A DNA stretch of 64,000 nucleotides from Candidatus Providencia siddallii (GTDB lineage: Bacteria > Pseudomonadota > Gammaproteobacteria > Enterobacterales > Enterobacteriaceae). Shown here piece after piece: positions 24,072 through 36,663 of the stretch. The notes below the pieces were generated by a model, which was not told where the DNA came from, did no database searches, and saw only the letters and a program-made list of their open reading frames with translations. Within the stretch, counting starts at the first letter, position 1; each line of letters opens with the position of its first letter. The stretch is from NCBI RefSeq assembly GCF_964026685.1, contig NZ_OZ034688.1, positions 124,001 to 188,000 of the forward strand, in the 5' to 3' direction. Position numbers and translations under genes: made by a program.

Positions 24072-24573
24072 AAGCTTCCTCAGATCGTTTATTTAGTTTT
24101 TAAAAGTTTATAATATTAGTAAATATTACGTTTATTTTAGATATAAAAATAATAATATTTTTTTAAAATATTATTATTTATTTTAAATTAGTTTTTACAT
24201 TTGTTATTGATATAGCAATAATTATTTAAAATATAACAAATTAATTTATTTAAAAATTAAATAAAGTTTTGGAAGGCGATTAATATTAATATAGTAAAAA
24301 TACTAATATTTATCACAGTATATTGATAAATTTAATTTAGTTTTTTTAATTTATTAAAATATTTTATTTGCTTAATATTTTTATATTTTTTACTAATATT
24401 CGTGAAATGTAATTTTATTTTTTTATTTTTATATATTTTATAAAATATATATTTTTTTTATAAAATTTTTTTATATAAATGATAATTAAAATTTAATGAA
24501 ATATTTTTATTATCTATATTTTTTATAAAAAATAAAATTTTTAAACTTATTAAATTTTAAAAATGTTGTTTTA
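24072..24573. other. Spacer rplK/rpoB with 15-bp hairpin
   Basis: About 500 bp with no gene. Perfect 15-bp arms at 24147-24161 and 24165-24179 lie about 75 bp before rpoB, followed farther upstream by an isolated GC-richer patch (GGAAGGCG near 24272). In the ancestral order rplL would end here. I see no rplL remnant. The spacer must contain the rpoB promoter or leader. Confidence 0.5.
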
Positions 24574-25002
24574 TTAATTTTCTACAATTAACCCCATAGA
24601 ATTAGCAGTTCCTTTAATTGATCGTATTATTGCATTGATATCAGATCCAGTCATATCTGGATATTTTATTTTAGCTATTGTTTGAATTTGTTCGTATGTT
24701 ATTTTTCCAATTTTTTCTTTATTTGGTTTTCCTGAACCTGATTTTATACCAGCTATTTTTTTAAGTAAAAATGTTGTAGGTGGAGTTTTTGTTATAAAAG
24801 TAAATGTTTTATCAGTGAAAACTGTAATTATAACAGGTATTGGTATTCCTTTTTCAAGTGTGTTTGTTTTGCTGTTGAATGTTTTGCAAAAATCCATAAT
24901 ATTTATTCCTTGTTGTCCTAATGCTGGTCCAACAGGTGGACTTGGGTTTGCCATACCAGCTGCAACTTGTAGTTTTATATATGTTTGTATTTTTTTTGCC
25001 AT
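24574..25002 (-). CDS. rplK: 50S ribosomal protein L11
   Basis: L11 forms the GTPase-associated centre stalk base with 23S rRNA and L10, and signals uncharged tRNA to RelA. The product is 142 residues as in E. coli. N-terminal block [69 protein letters not shown], and C-terminal [15 protein letters not shown] are diagnostic. It follows nusG by 126 bp (usual pair), but rplA, normally 4 bp downstream, is missing from that side and lies 2.4 kb upstream instead. Downstream comes rpoB. Confidence 0.98.
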   Translation of the reverse strand: MAKKIQTYIKLQVAAGMANPSPPVGPALGQQGINIMDFCKTFNSKTNTLEKGIPIPVIITVFTDKTFTFITKTPPTTFLLKKIAGIKSGSGKPNKEKIGKITYEQIQTIAKIKYPDMTGSDINAIIRSIKGTANSMGLIVEN

Positions 25003-25128
25003 AAATATATTCTCTATAATTTATTAAAATATAGTGATTGAATTTTAAATATCTTTGAATAAGTAATTATAAAAGCTTAAAACTATAATAAAATTAAAAT
25101 TTTTTTGCAAGTTAGTTTTTATTAAAAA

Positions 25129-25674
25129 TTAGGTTTTTTCTATTTGACTAAAATTTAATTCTACAGTAGTAGCTCGCCCAAAAATTGAAATAGACACTTT
25201 TAAACGACTTTTTTCATAATCTATTTCTTCAACAACACCATTAAAATCAACAAAAGGTCCTTCACTAACTCGAATAATTTCACCAGGTTCAAATAATATT
25301 TTTGGTCGAGGTTTATCTCCGGCTTTTTGTAATCTATTTGTAATTAAATCAACTTCTTTATCACTAATTGGTGCTGGTTTGTCAGATGTTCCTCCTATAA
25401 ATCCCATAACACGTGGTACACTACGCACTAAATACCAAGAATTATCATTCATAATCATTTGTACTAAAACATAACCAGGAAAAAATTTACGTTCACTTTT
25501 ACGTCGTTGACCACTACGAATTTCAACAACTTCTTCTGTTGGCACAAGTATTTCACCAAAGTAATTTTCCATATAATGAATTTTTATATATTCTTGTAAA
25601 GATTGAGCTACTCGACTTTCAAAACCAGAAAAAGTTTGAATGACATACCAACGTTTTTTATATGAATCTGACAT
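25129..25674 (-). CDS. nusG: Transcription termination/antitermination factor NusG
   Basis: Binds RNA polymerase and links it to Rho or to ribosomal S10. I start at the ATG at 25674, which gives 181 residues like E. coli; GAGG at a proper distance is its Shine-Dalgarno, overlapping an alternative upstream ATG at 25689. NGN domain: [53 protein letters not shown]-terminal KOW domain: [39 protein letters not shown]. It is normally directly after secE; here it sits after rplL and a terminator. Confidence 0.98.
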   Translation of the reverse strand: MSDSYKKRWYVIQTFSGFESRVAQSLQEYIKIHYMENYFGEILVPTEEVVEIRSGQRRKSERKFFPGYVLVQMIMNDNSWYLVRSVPRVMGFIGGTSDKPAPISDKEVDLITNRLQKAGDKPRPKILFEPGEIIRVSEGPFVDFNGVVEEIDYEKSRLKVSISIFGRATTVELNFSQIEKT

Positions 25675-26171
25675 TGATAAAAACCTCAATAAAATTATTG
25701 CAGAATTATCATAAAATATATTTTTATGTGTTTAAATTTTTGTGATAAAAATAATATTTTATTGTTTTTTATTATTATAATTTTATAGTTACTTTTTTTA
25801 TTAAAAATAATTTTTAATAATTTAAAATTATATTTTTAGAATATATTGAAAAAATAGAATATATTATATAATATATAAATATTAGTTTTATTAAACATTA
25901 GTTATAATAGATGTTTTAGTTGTTTAAAAAAATAAAATAATTAGAATTATAAGAATTAATGTATAGTATTTGTATAAATATAAATTTTTTATTATTTATT
26001 TTTTAATTACAGTAAATTTAATTATTAATTAATAAATTAAAAGTTAATTTTTATAAAAAATTTTTACATTTTTATATAATATATAGTAATAATTTTATTT
26101 TAATTTGTTTTTTTTATTTATATTTAAGTATGTGAAGTTTTTTATAAAAATAATTAATATTAATAAATTTA
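25675..26171. other. Spacer rplL/nusG, junction of the reordered operon
   Basis: About 500 bp of A/T DNA at a novel junction. After the rplL terminator nothing recognisable remains. A new promoter for nusG-rplK is needed here, because the terminator should uncouple them from rplL. Short AT palindromes (for example around 25862-25878) are not convincing as operators. Confidence 0.5.
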
Positions 26172-26201
26172 AAAAACTGGTAAAGTGAACTACCAGTTTT
26201 T
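26172..26201 (-). terminator. Intrinsic terminator after rplL
   Basis: A perfect 11-bp stem (26172-26182 with 26191-26201, core ACTGGTA/TACCAGT) with an 8-nt loop begins 18 bp past the rplL stop and runs into a T tract on the minus strand. Its GC content is high for this genome. It is a classical intrinsic terminator or attenuator. Confidence 0.82.
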
Positions 26202-26218
26202 ATAAGATTTATTTTATT

Positions 26219-26584
26219 TTATTTAAGTTCAACAGAAGCACCTGAATCCTCTAAAGATTTTTTAAGATTTTCAGCTTCTTTTTTATTTATTCCTTCTTTT
26301 ATAGTAACTGGTGCAGATTCAACTATATCTTTGGCTTCTTTAAGGCCAAATCCAGTCGCACTACGAACTGCTTTTATAACTGCAACTTTATTGTTTCCAA
26401 TAGATGTTAATATAACATTAAATTCAGTTTTTTCTTCAATGACTTCAGTAGTGTTTTGAATAGTATTCATAGGTAAAGAAGTTGAAACACCAAATTTTTT
26501 TTCCATCATATTAATTAATTCAGTAATATCTGTAATAGACATTTCTGAAAGTGTATCAAGTATCTGGTTTTTAGTAATAGACAT
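26219..26584 (-). CDS. rplL: 50S ribosomal protein L7/L12
   Basis: Flexible stalk protein that recruits translation GTPases. I start at ATG 26584 ([12 protein letters not shown]) giving 121 residues like E. coli; an AGGAAAA Shine-Dalgarno lies upstream, inside an eight-codon possible extension from 26608. The dimerisation domain is followed by a hinge that has lost its Ala richness ([17 protein letters not shown]), then the GTPase-binding domain [36 protein letters not shown]. It lies 58 bp after rplJ. The terminator right downstream separates it from nusG. Confidence 0.98.
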   Translation of the reverse strand: MSITKNQILDTLSEMSITDITELINMMEKKFGVSTSLPMNTIQNTTEVIEEKTEFNVILTSIGNNKVAVIKAVRSATGFGLKEAKDIVESAPVTIKEGINKKEAENLKKSLEDSGASVELK

Positions 26585-26642
26585 AACAAAATTTTTCCTA
26601 AAATTCATACATATTAATAATATTAAAAGTTAATTATCGTAT

Positions 26643-27134
26643 TTAGTTTTTTGTTTTTTGTAAAGCAACAATAGTACGAATTATTTTACCAAAAGCGGCT
26701 TCTTTAATTGTTAATATTAAAATTGTAATTGATTCTTCAAAAGTTGGAATAGATGCTAAAGTTTCGATATCTTCAGCTTTAATTATTTTTTTTTCAAATG
26801 CAGCAACTTTTATTTTAAATAATGGATCTATTTTTTCAAATTCTTTGCATACACGAGCAGCGGCATTAGGATGTTTATTAGAAAAAGCAATTAATGTTGG
26901 ACCAGTAAAAAATTTATCTAAAATTTCATAATTAGTTTTTTTTATTGCTATACGAATTAACGTATTACGAACAACACGTATGTAAACATTAGTTTTACGT
27001 CCTATTTTACGGAGTTCAGTTAATTTAACTGAACTTATCCCTCTCGGGTCAGCAATGACAGCAGACATAGCTTTTTTAGCAATTTTATTAAGTTTATCAA
27101 TAATGTTTTTTTTATCTTGAAGATTTAATGGCAC
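26643..27134 (-). CDS. rplJ: 50S ribosomal protein L10
   Basis: Anchors L7/L12 dimers to the ribosome stalk. The product is 163 residues (E. coli 165): MPLNLQDKKNIIDKLNKIAKKAMSAVIADPRGI, KLTELRKIGRK, VRNTLIRIA, FTGPTLIAFS, and a C-terminal helix that binds L7/L12. A GGAG Shine-Dalgarno precedes the ATG. The 275-bp spacer from rplA carries a 27-bp inverted repeat where E. coli has the autoregulatory L10 leader. The rplJ-rplL pair is intact. Confidence 0.97.
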   Translation of the reverse strand: MPLNLQDKKNIIDKLNKIAKKAMSAVIADPRGISSVKLTELRKIGRKTNVYIRVVRNTLIRIAIKKTNYEILDKFFTGPTLIAFSNKHPNAAARVCKEFEKIDPLFKIKVAAFEKKIIKAEDIETLASIPTFEESITILILTIKEAAFGKIIRTIVALQKTKN

Positions 27135-27199
27135 TATATTACTCCTGGATTAGTATATAATATTATTGATTAATGTATTAGTGTGTAATATTGAATATT

Positions 27200-27262
27200 A
27201 TAATTATATATTGATATTTTGTTTTTAAAATAAAAAAAAACAAAATATCAATATATAATTAT
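27200..27262 (-). promoter_or_regulatory. 27-bp perfect inverted repeat in the rplA-rplJ leader
   Basis: Arms 27200-27226 and 27236-27262 are perfectly complementary with a 9-nt A/T loop. A second small hairpin (AGAAT...ATTCT) lies about 20 bp to its right. The position corresponds to the enteric rplJ leader where L10 binds its own mRNA. A role as a leader structure or attenuator is inference; no U run follows on the minus strand. Confidence 0.55.
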
Positions 27263-27409
27263 TTTATATGTTGTTATGTAGAATACAATATTCTATGTTT
27301 TAATATTAATTTATTAATAATAATTTATTATTTTATTTTAACTAGATTTTATACAAAATAATATAAATGTAAAGTATTATTAAAAATAATGTTATGTATC
27401 AATTATTGA

Positions 27410-28105
27410 TTATATTAATAAACTTGTTTGATTTATAATAAGGCTTGTAGTCATAGTACTAGATAAAGTTATTTTTTTAATAAAAATTCCTTTTGATGTG
27501 TTTGGTTTTTCTTTTTTTAAATTATTTAATAGTGTTTTTAAATTTTCTTTTAGATTATTTACGCTAAAATTAATTTTACCTATACTTGTATGTATAATTC
27601 CATTTTTATCATTTTTATAGCGAATTTGTCCTGATTTAGCATTTTTTACTGCATTAAAAATATTAGTAGTTACAGTTCCAAATTTAGGGTTAGGCATAAG
27701 ACCGCGAGGTCCTAAAAATTGTCCTATTTTGCTAACTACATGTATTGCTTCAGGAGAAGCAATAACTACATCAAATTTTATTTTTTCGTTTTTGATTGTA
27801 TCTATTATATCTTCCATCCCAATTAAATCTGCTCCTGCAATTTTAGCTTCTTCTGCATTTTTACCTTGTGCAAATACTGCAACATTAATTTTGCGTCCAG
27901 TGCCATGTGGTAATATTATTGTACCTCTAATATTTTGATTTGATTTTCGTGGGTCTATTCCTAAATTAATAGCTACATCTATACTTTCTATGAATTTTAC
28001 TGTAGATATTTCTTTTAAAAGGCATATAGCTTCATCTATGTTGTATTGTTTAGTTTTATCAATTTTTTCATTTATGTTTTGCATTCGTTTAGTTAATTTG
28101 GTCAT
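27410..28105 (-). CDS. rplA: 50S ribosomal protein L1
   Basis: Forms the mobile L1 stalk at the tRNA exit site and in enterics represses the rplK-rplA message. The product is 231 residues from ATG 28105 (MTKLTKRM aligns with the E. coli start MAKLTKRM); a GTG six codons earlier is also open. Diagnostic blocks: [55 protein letters not shown]. It is separated from rplK, its normal partner, and placed between secE and rplJ. No good Shine-Dalgarno is visible, consistent with loss of its translationally coupled context. Confidence 0.97.
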   Translation of the reverse strand: MTKLTKRMQNINEKIDKTKQYNIDEAICLLKEISTVKFIESIDVAINLGIDPRKSNQNIRGTIILPHGTGRKINVAVFAQGKNAEEAKIAGADLIGMEDIIDTIKNEKIKFDVVIASPEAIHVVSKIGQFLGPRGLMPNPKFGTVTTNIFNAVKNAKSGQIRYKNDKNGIIHTSIGKINFSVNNLKENLKTLLNNLKKEKPNTSKGIFIKKITLSSTMTTSLIINQTSLLI

Positions 28106-28474
28106 TTGTTTTTTAATTTTCACAATTTTTAATTATTTATAGGATTAAATGTTTTTTAATATATAAAATGATGATATATTATTATTGAAAACAATTAATG
28201 TATTTAGTAGTTTTATAGTTATATTTTATATAATTTTTGATAATTTTTTAAAAAAAATAAATAAAATTACATTGATTATTTAATAGTATATTATAGTTTT
28301 TTTATATGAAAATATTCATTTAAATATTTTATTTTTTTTTATAGAATATTTAAGTATATTTTTATTATATATAAATATAGTGTAAAGTAAATATAAATTT
28401 AATCTTAAATATTTGTTTGGATTTGTTTTAGATAATAATTAATATTTATTGTATTTATTATAAATATAATATGT
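28106..28474. other. Spacer secE/rplA where nusG-rplK are expected
   Basis: About 370 bp of A/T DNA at the second new junction of this operon. Ancestrally nusG directly follows secE. No nusG or rplK remnant could be recognised in any frame. A promoter for rplA may lie here. Confidence 0.5.
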
Positions 28475-28861
28475 TTAAAATAACTTTATATTTGTAATAA
28501 ATGAAATAAATCTTACTAATATACTATCTAAACCCCAAAGGATTAGTGACATAATAGTTGTTACTATAGCGACAACTAAAGTAATTTGTAATGTTTCTTG
28601 TTTAGTTGGCCAAATTACCTTTTTTATTTCTATAAATGATTCTTTTGTAAATTCTAATATTTTTTTTCCTTTTTTTGTCCATAAAGCTATAATACCTGAA
28701 AGTAATATTAAACTTATAATTACAAAAAATCTTATTATTAAATTATATTTACGGAAATAATAGTTTCCAATAATTGCTATAATTAATAAAATAAAAACTA
28801 TACCCCATTTAAATATTTCTATATTATTTTTATTTTTTTGATTTTCATTGTTTTGATACAT
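28475..28861 (-). CDS. secE: Preprotein translocase subunit SecE
   Basis: Essential clamp-like subunit of the SecYEG channel in the inner membrane. The product is 128 residues (E. coli 127). Two N-terminal membrane segments (WGIVFILLIIAIIGNYYF and FFVIISLILLSGIIAL), the conserved cytoplasmic amphipathic helix EFTKESFIEIKKVIWPTKQETLQ, and the third membrane segment at the C terminus are visible. Upstream by 144 bp is fusA, not tuf, so this gene joins what are two separate operons in E. coli. Confidence 0.96.
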   Translation of the reverse strand: MYQNNENQKNKNNIEIFKWGIVFILLIIAIIGNYYFRKYNLIIRFFVIISLILLSGIIALWTKKGKKILEFTKESFIEIKKVIWPTKQETLQITLVVAIVTTIMSLILWGLDSILVRFISFITNIKLF

Positions 28862-29005
28862 AATTAATATCTTTTAAGAAGTTTTTTATTAATATTTTTT
28901 TAGAAAACAATATATTTTTTAAAAAAATTATAAAATTAAAAAATATTGGTATATTTTAGAATAAATTTATGATAAGTTTTTTTATTATAAAAATCTTATT
29001 GAAAA

Positions 29006-31138
29006 TTAGTTAATTTTTCTTTCTTCAAAAATAGATTGTGCAATATTATTTGGTGTTTCATTATATTTTATAAATTCCATAGAAAACGAAGCTCTGCCTT
29101 GAGTTTGAGATCTTAGGTCTGTTGCATAACCAAACATTTCTGATAATGGTACTTGCGCATGAACAAGTTTACACATATGTAAATCACTCATTCCTTCAAT
29201 TATACCTCTTCTTCTATTAAGATCTCCAATTACATCTCCAATATAATCTTCTGGGGTTTCTACTTCGACTTTCATAATAGGTTCTAGAAGAATAGGTTTA
29301 GCTTTTTTAAATCCATTTTTAAAAGCAATGGATGCTGCAATTTTAAAAGCTATTTCAGATGAATCAACTTCATGATAAGAACCAAAATGTAGACGAACGC
29401 CAATATTTACAACTGGGTAATTTGCTAATGGACCAGATTTTAATTGTTCTTGAATTCCTTTGTCAATAGCATTTATAAATTCACCAGGAATTACACCTCC
29501 TTTAATTTCATTTATAAATTCATAATCTATATTTTCCCCATTTTTATCTTTTTTGTTTAATGGGAAAATATCAATAACAACATGACCATATTGTCCTCGC
29601 CCACCAGTTTGTTTTGCATGTTTTCCTTCTATATTATTTACTTTAATGGTAATTGCTTCACGATAAGAAACTTGTGGTTTACCAACGTTTGCTTCAACTT
29701 TAAATTCTCTACGCATACGTTCAACTAGAATATCTAAATGTAATTCTCCCATTCCAGCGATTATTGTTTGGTTTGTTTCGTTATTACTTGAAACTTTAAA
29801 TGATGGATCTTCTTGAGCTAGTCGTCTTAATGCAATACTCATTTTTTCTTGATCAGCTTTAGTTTTAGGTTCAATTGAAACAGAAATTACTGGTTCTGGA
29901 AAATCCATTTGTTCAAGAATAATTGGATGTTCAATTGAACATAGAGTATCTCCAGTAGTAACATCTTTTAATCCAATGGCAGCAGCTATATCTCCAGCAC
30001 GAACTTCTTTTAATTCTTCTCTTTTATTAGCATGCATTTGAACAATACGTCCAAATCGTTCTTTTTTTGATTTAATTGGATTTAATATGGTATCTCCTGA
30101 ATTAATTATACCTGAATATACTCTAAAAAATGTTAAATTACCTACAAAAGGATCTGTTGCTATTTTAAATGCTAAAGATGAGAAATGTTCATTATCGCTT
30201 GCTTGTCTATTAGTATTTGTGTTTTCTCCTTTACCATTATCGATAATTCCTTTAATTGCAGGTATGTCTGTAGGAGCAGGTAAGTATTCAATAATTGCAT
30301 CTAGTACAGCTTGAACACCTTTATTTTTAAACGCAGAACCACAAGTTACTACTATAATTTCATTTGCAATAACTCGTTTTCGCAAAGCGTTTTTAATTTC
30401 ATTTTCGGTTAGTTTTTCGCCATTTAAGTATTTTTCCATTAATTCTTCAGAATTTTCTGCAGCTGATTCAATAAGTTTATTATTCCATTCTTTTGCATCT
30501 TTTTTTAAACTTGTAGGTATATCTTCATATTTAAATGTAACTCCTTGGTCTTTATTATTCCATTTAATTGCTTTCATTTTTATTAAATCTACAACACCAG
30601 TAAATGTATTTTCTGATCCAATTGGAATTTGTAATGGTACAGGATTTGATCCTAAACGAGTTTTTAATTGTTCTATAACTCTTAAAAAATTTGCACCGAT
30701 TCTATCCATTTTATTAACAAAGGCTATTCTAGGAACTTTGTATTTATTAGCTTGTCTCCATACTGTTTCGGATTGAGGTTGTACACCACCTACGGCGCAA
30801 TAAACCATTACTACACCATCTAAAATACGCATTGATCGTTCAACTTCTATTGTAAAATCAACATGTCCTGGTGTATCAATAATATTTATACGATGTGGTT
30901 TAAATTGTTTTGCCATTCCAGACCAAAAAGTAGTAGTTGCAGCAGATGTTATTGTTATACCACGTTCTTGTTCTTGATCCATCCAATCCATCGTTGCAGA
31001 ACCATCATGTGTTTCACCAATTTTATGGTTTACACCAGTATAAAATAAAATTCGTTCAGTTGTTGTTGTTTTACCTGCATCTATATGTGCACTAATTCCG
31101 ATGTTACGATAATGTTCTATAGGTGTTTTTCGTGCCAT
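29006..31138 (-). CDS. fusA: Elongation factor G
   Basis: GTPase that moves tRNAs and mRNA during translocation and helps recycle ribosomes. The product is 710 residues (E. coli 704). G1 [15 protein letters not shown], switch region [12 protein letters not shown]3 [10 protein letters not shown]4 NKMDR, domain II-V blocks [18 protein letters not shown], and the C-terminal domain [26 protein letters not shown]. It lies 93 bp after rpsG in the str operon order rpsL-rpsG-fusA. The tuf gene that normally follows is absent; secE is next. Confidence 0.98.
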   Translation of the reverse strand: MARKTPIEHYRNIGISAHIDAGKTTTTERILFYTGVNHKIGETHDGSATMDWMDQEQERGITITSAATTTFWSGMAKQFKPHRINIIDTPGHVDFTIEVERSMRILDGVVMVYCAVGGVQPQSETVWRQANKYKVPRIAFVNKMDRIGANFLRVIEQLKTRLGSNPVPLQIPIGSENTFTGVVDLIKMKAIKWNNKDQGVTFKYEDIPTSLKKDAKEWNNKLIESAAENSEELMEKYLNGEKLTENEIKNALRKRVIANEIIVVTCGSAFKNKGVQAVLDAIIEYLPAPTDIPAIKGIIDNGKGENTNTNRQASDNEHFSSLAFKIATDPFVGNLTFFRVYSGIINSGDTILNPIKSKKERFGRIVQMHANKREELKEVRAGDIAAAIGLKDVTTGDTLCSIEHPIILEQMDFPEPVISVSIEPKTKADQEKMSIALRRLAQEDPSFKVSSNNETNQTIIAGMGELHLDILVERMRREFKVEANVGKPQVSYREAITIKVNNIEGKHAKQTGGRGQYGHVVIDIFPLNKKDKNGENIDYEFINEIKGGVIPGEFINAIDKGIQEQLKSGPLANYPVVNIGVRLHFGSYHEVDSSEIAFKIAASIAFKNGFKKAKPILLEPIMKVEVETPEDYIGDVIGDLNRRRGIIEGMSDLHMCKLVHAQVPLSEMFGYATDLRSQTQGRASFSMEFIKYNETPNNIAQSIFEERKIN

Positions 31139-31231
31139 TATTTCCTCTGTGTTATATATTTAATTGATTGTTAAAAAAATATACTATAAATAAAATTTTA
31201 AGAAAATTATAAAATTACGATGACGAATTTA

Positions 31232-31702
31232 TTACCAGCGATAATGTGCGAATGCTTTATTAGCTTCTGCCATTTTATGAATTTCTTCACGTTTTTTTAC
31301 AGCAGATCCTTTTTTTTCTGTAGCATCTGTTAATTCATTAGATAATCTAAGAGACATAGACTTATCATTACGTTTGCGAGCAGCATTAATTATCCAACGC
31401 ATTGCTAATGTATTACGACGTGTTTGTCGAACTTCGACTGGAACTTGATAAGTTGAACCCCCAACTCTTCGTGCTTTTACTTCTACAGTTGGTCTTACAT
31501 TATCTAATGCTATTTCAAATGCATCAAGTTCATTTTTATTAGAATGTTTAGATAATTTTTTTAGTGCTTTGTATACGATTGTTTCAGCAATAGATTTTTT
31601 TCCGTTAATCATTAAGATATTTATAAATTTAGCTAGTAATTCTGAACCAAATTTTGGATCCGGAAGAATTTTACGTTGATTAATTATACGACGACGTGAC
31701 AT
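31232..31702 (-). CDS. rpsG: 30S ribosomal protein S7
   Basis: Primary binder that nucleates the head of the 30S subunit, and in enterics the repressor of the str operon. The product is 156 residues, starting [21 protein letters not shown], with [24 protein letters not shown] and [29 protein letters not shown]-like Shine-Dalgarno precedes ATG. It is 56 bp after rpsL and 93 bp before fusA. Length matches the shorter E. coli B-type S7. Confidence 0.98.
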   Translation of the reverse strand: MSRRRIINQRKILPDPKFGSELLAKFINILMINGKKSIAETIVYKALKKLSKHSNKNELDAFEIALDNVRPTVEVKARRVGGSTYQVPVEVRQTRRNTLAMRWIINAARKRNDKSMSLRLSNELTDATEKKGSAVKKREEIHKMAEANKAFAHYRW

Positions 31703-31758
31703 AAAATATTTTACTCCGTAAAATATAGTTTTTTAATTATTTAGAATTATTTTAAAAA

Positions 31759-32133
31759 TTATTTTTTAGGTTTTTTTGTGCCATATTTAGATCTTGATTG
31801 TTTACGATTTTTTACACCTGCACAATCTAATGCTCCTCGAATTGTATGATAACGAACACCTGGTAAGTCTTTTACACGACCGCCTCGAATTAATACTATT
31901 GAATGTTCTTGTAAATTATGTCCTTCTCCTCCAATATATGAAGATACTTCATATCCATTAGTTAAACGAACACGACATACTTTACGTAAAGCTGAATTTG
32001 GTTTTTTAGGTGTAGTTGTATATACACGAGTGCATACTCCACGTTTTTGTGGACAAGATCCTAATGCAGGGACGTCGCTTTTAATAATTTTAGAATTACG
32101 AGATTTACGTACTAATTGGTTAATAGTGGTCAT
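31759..32133 (-). CDS. rpsL: 30S ribosomal protein S12
   Basis: Decoding-centre protein that controls accuracy. The product is 124 residues as in E. coli. The loop [23 protein letters not shown] carries the wild-type Lys of the streptomycin-sensitive type, and [42 protein letters not shown] completes the protein. It heads the str cluster after tusB. Accuracy at the decoding site is relevant because TGA is reassigned in this genome, but no unusual change in S12 was noticed. Confidence 0.98.
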   Translation of the reverse strand: MTTINQLVRKSRNSKIIKSDVPALGSCPQKRGVCTRVYTTTPKKPNSALRKVCRVRLTNGYEVSSYIGGEGHNLQEHSIVLIRGGRVKDLPGVRYHTIRGALDCAGVKNRKQSRSKYGTKKPKK

Positions 32134-32247
32134 TATGTAATAATATTCCTAATAAGTGTATATTTTTTAAAATTGTAATTTTTACAAAAAGATTCTAGAT
32201 TTTATGTCTGATTATTTTATCTGTCAAGATATGTATAAAATTTTATA

Positions 32248-32535
32248 TTAAAAAGCAAATTGTTGTTCATGTATTTCAGTTAATTTCACAAAATCTATAT
32301 ATGATATAAAAAAAATTTTTTTAGATATTTTTTTTTGTAATCCTCTAGCATTAACATCTTCATTTAATGCATATATTTTTGCACATGTTTTTTGTAATGC
32401 TAAAAAAAAATTTGTTTTTGAAATTCCTGCAATGACTCCATCTTGAAATAGCAATATTGAATCATCTTTATTTATTAAACGTAAGATACTTGAAAAATCA
32501 CAGTAATACGGAGATCTTGATAATGTATATAACAT
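32248..32535 (-). CDS. tusB: tRNA 2-thiouridine synthesis sulfur-relay protein TusB
   Basis: Part of the TusBCD heterohexamer that passes sulfur from TusA to TusE for the 2-thio group of mnm5s2U34 in Lys, Glu and Gln tRNAs. The product is 95 residues as in E. coli, starting MLYTLSRSPYYCDFSSILRLI, with DDSILLFQDGVIAG and a short C-terminal tail. The DsrH-like fold is expected. It is the last of tusD-tusC-tusB, directly ahead of rpsL, the standard enteric arrangement. Confidence 0.92.
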   Translation of the reverse strand: MLYTLSRSPYYCDFSSILRLINKDDSILLFQDGVIAGISKTNFFLALQKTCAKIYALNEDVNARGLQKKISKKIFFISYIDFVKLTEIHEQQFAF

Positions 32536-32566
32536 GATAAATTAATATTAAATTTATATAAAAAAA

Positions 32567-32926
32567 CTAAAATGTAATAATTATTTTGCAATATGAAATT
32601 TCATTTTTTATTTGTTTAGAATTTATAAAACGAGGTTTTATAATCCATTTTGAATTTTTAAAAAATCCTCTTTCTTGTAAAGAATCTGTACAAAGATATA
32701 TATTTTGGATTTTATATAATTTAAATATTTTAAATGTAGTAATATAATCTCGTAGAAGTATATCATTAGGTTTTTGATTGTCTAAAATTTGATAAATACC
32801 ATCAGAAATAAAAAAAATACTTATTTTTTTTGTTAGTTCAGATGTAGCTATTAATGCATCTTGTCCTTCTTTTCCAATAGAATTTCCATGTGGTGCTCTT
32901 GTAAAAACGAATGCGATTTTTTTCAT
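32567..32926 (-). CDS. tusC: tRNA 2-thiouridine synthesis sulfur-relay protein TusC
   Basis: DsrF-like subunit of the TusBCD sulfur carrier complex. The product is 119 residues, as in E. coli, with the N-terminal KKIAFVFTRAPHGNSIGKEGQDALIATS block and FFISDGIYQIL. It starts 6 bp after tusD and precedes tusB by 31 bp, so the three are one unit. The stop is TAG, the second of two TAG stops noticed in the window. Confidence 0.93.
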   Translation of the reverse strand: MKKIAFVFTRAPHGNSIGKEGQDALIATSELTKKISIFFISDGIYQILDNQKPNDILLRDYITTFKIFKLYKIQNIYLCTDSLQERGFFKNSKWIIKPRFINSKQIKNEISYCKIIITF

Positions 32927-32932
32927 ATTTTT

Positions 32933-33334
32933 TTAAAATTGTATTGTTCTATCAGAATTTAAAATAGCTTCTGCAAAACTTATTAATCCTGTAATTGTAA
33001 AATTATCTGCTAAATTATAAATGTTTGATAAAAGTGATTGTTCTTTACTTATAACACCTCTTCGTAATGAAGCAGAACCACAAATTTGTATTTTACACCC
33101 TGATTTTTTTGCAATTTGTTGCCATGCTTCATTTAAATTTAACTCATTGGAATCCATGAAAATAAATTTGTTTCCGTTAAGAACCCCTTCTTGATAAAAA
33201 AATATAGTTTTTAATATATGTTTTTTATGAAGAAGAGCATTTGCAAAATGATAAGCGCTTAATGCTTTTTGTGTTCCGTAAGGAGGACCTGTAATAATTA
33301 AAGAATATGTAAGTTTATTTTTGGAATCAATCAT
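32933..33334 (-). CDS. tusD: Sulfurtransferase TusD
   Basis: Catalytic subunit of TusBCD that accepts persulfide sulfur from TusA. The product is 133 residues (E. coli 128), with YSLIITGPPYGTQKALSAYHFANALL at the N terminus. The conserved sulfur-carrying cysteine lies in QICGSASLRRGVISKEQ. It is first gene of the tusDCB-rpsL-rpsG-fusA run. The divergent thiC lies 645 bp away. Keeping the whole relay shows that s2U34 modification is still important for this AT-rich genome. Confidence 0.93.
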   Translation of the reverse strand: MIDSKNKLTYSLIITGPPYGTQKALSAYHFANALLHKKHILKTIFFYQEGVLNGNKFIFMDSNELNLNEAWQQIAKKSGCKIQICGSASLRRGVISKEQSLLSNIYNLADNFTITGLISFAEAILNSDRTIQF

Positions 33335-35851
<2,517 letters not shown>

Positions 35852-35942
35852 ATTTTTTGTATAAAATTTAATTTTTAGTTTTTTATTTTTATGATTAATT
35901 TTAACATAGTAAAATTCGTTATGAGTATATATAATATATATT

Positions 35943-36605
35943 ATGAAGAAATTATATAATGGTAATTTATTACCTTTAACACCTTTTAAAAAAACTAAAA
36001 AAAAACTAGGTCTTTATCCTGTAGTTGATTCAGTCTTATGAATAAAACGTTTATTAAGAATAGGTGTTTCAGTTATTCAATTACGTATAAAAAATAAGAA
36101 TAATGAAGAATTAAAAAATGATATAAAAAATGCTGTAGTTTTAGGAAAAAAATATAATGCATTTGTATTTATTAATGATTATTATGATTTGGCCATAAAA
36201 TATGGTGCATACGGTGTTCATTTAGGTCAAGAAGATTTATTGGTTTCTGATTTGTTAACGATTCATAAAAATGGTTTGCGTTTAGGTATTTCAACTCATA
36301 ATAAAAATGAGTTAATTATTGCAAAATATATATGTCCATCATATATATCTATAGGTCATATTTTTCCAACTAAAACTAAAAAGATGTTATCTTTTCCTCA
36401 AGGATTAAAAACATTAAAAACAATGGTTAAATCAACATCAAATTATTCTACTGTTGCTATAGGAGGAATTTCTGTAGAAAAAGTTTTGGATGTTTTATCT
36501 ACTGGTGTTGGAGGTATTTCTTTAGTTAGTGCAATTACAAAAGTTAATAATTGGGATTATATTACTAAGACTTTATTAAAATTAATTGAAAATAAAAAAT
36601 TATAA
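35943..36605 (+). CDS. thiE: Thiamin phosphate synthase, with one in-frame TGA
   Basis: Joins HMP-pyrophosphate and thiazole phosphate into thiamin phosphate. From ATG 35943 it reads 220 residues if TGA at 36039-36041 (residue 33) is Trp. The context LGLYPVVDSVL-TGA-IKRLL aligns with E. coli SGLYPVVDSVQ-W-IERLL. Further blocks: VSVIQLRIKNK, AFVFINDYYDLAIKYGAYGVHLGQEDL, GLRLGISTH, AIGGISVEKV. All catalytic regions are intact and no other lesion exists, so this is a working gene under a TGA=Trp code, not a pseudogene. It sits between thiC and thiF. Confidence 0.94.
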
Positions 36606-36663
36606 AAAAATATTTTATTATTTTATGTATTATAAAATATAATGTCATATATAAGGTTTTATC

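Noticed and set aside
25855-25885. AT palindrome in the rplL/nusG spacer as an operator
   Set aside because: Short alternating A/T runs make such palindromes common in this composition; no G/C-containing core supports it.
36189-36605. Short thiE starting at 36189
   Set aside because: The conserved N-terminal part (LGLYPVVDSV) is in frame upstream from ATG 35943; the only interruption is a TGA at a Trp column.
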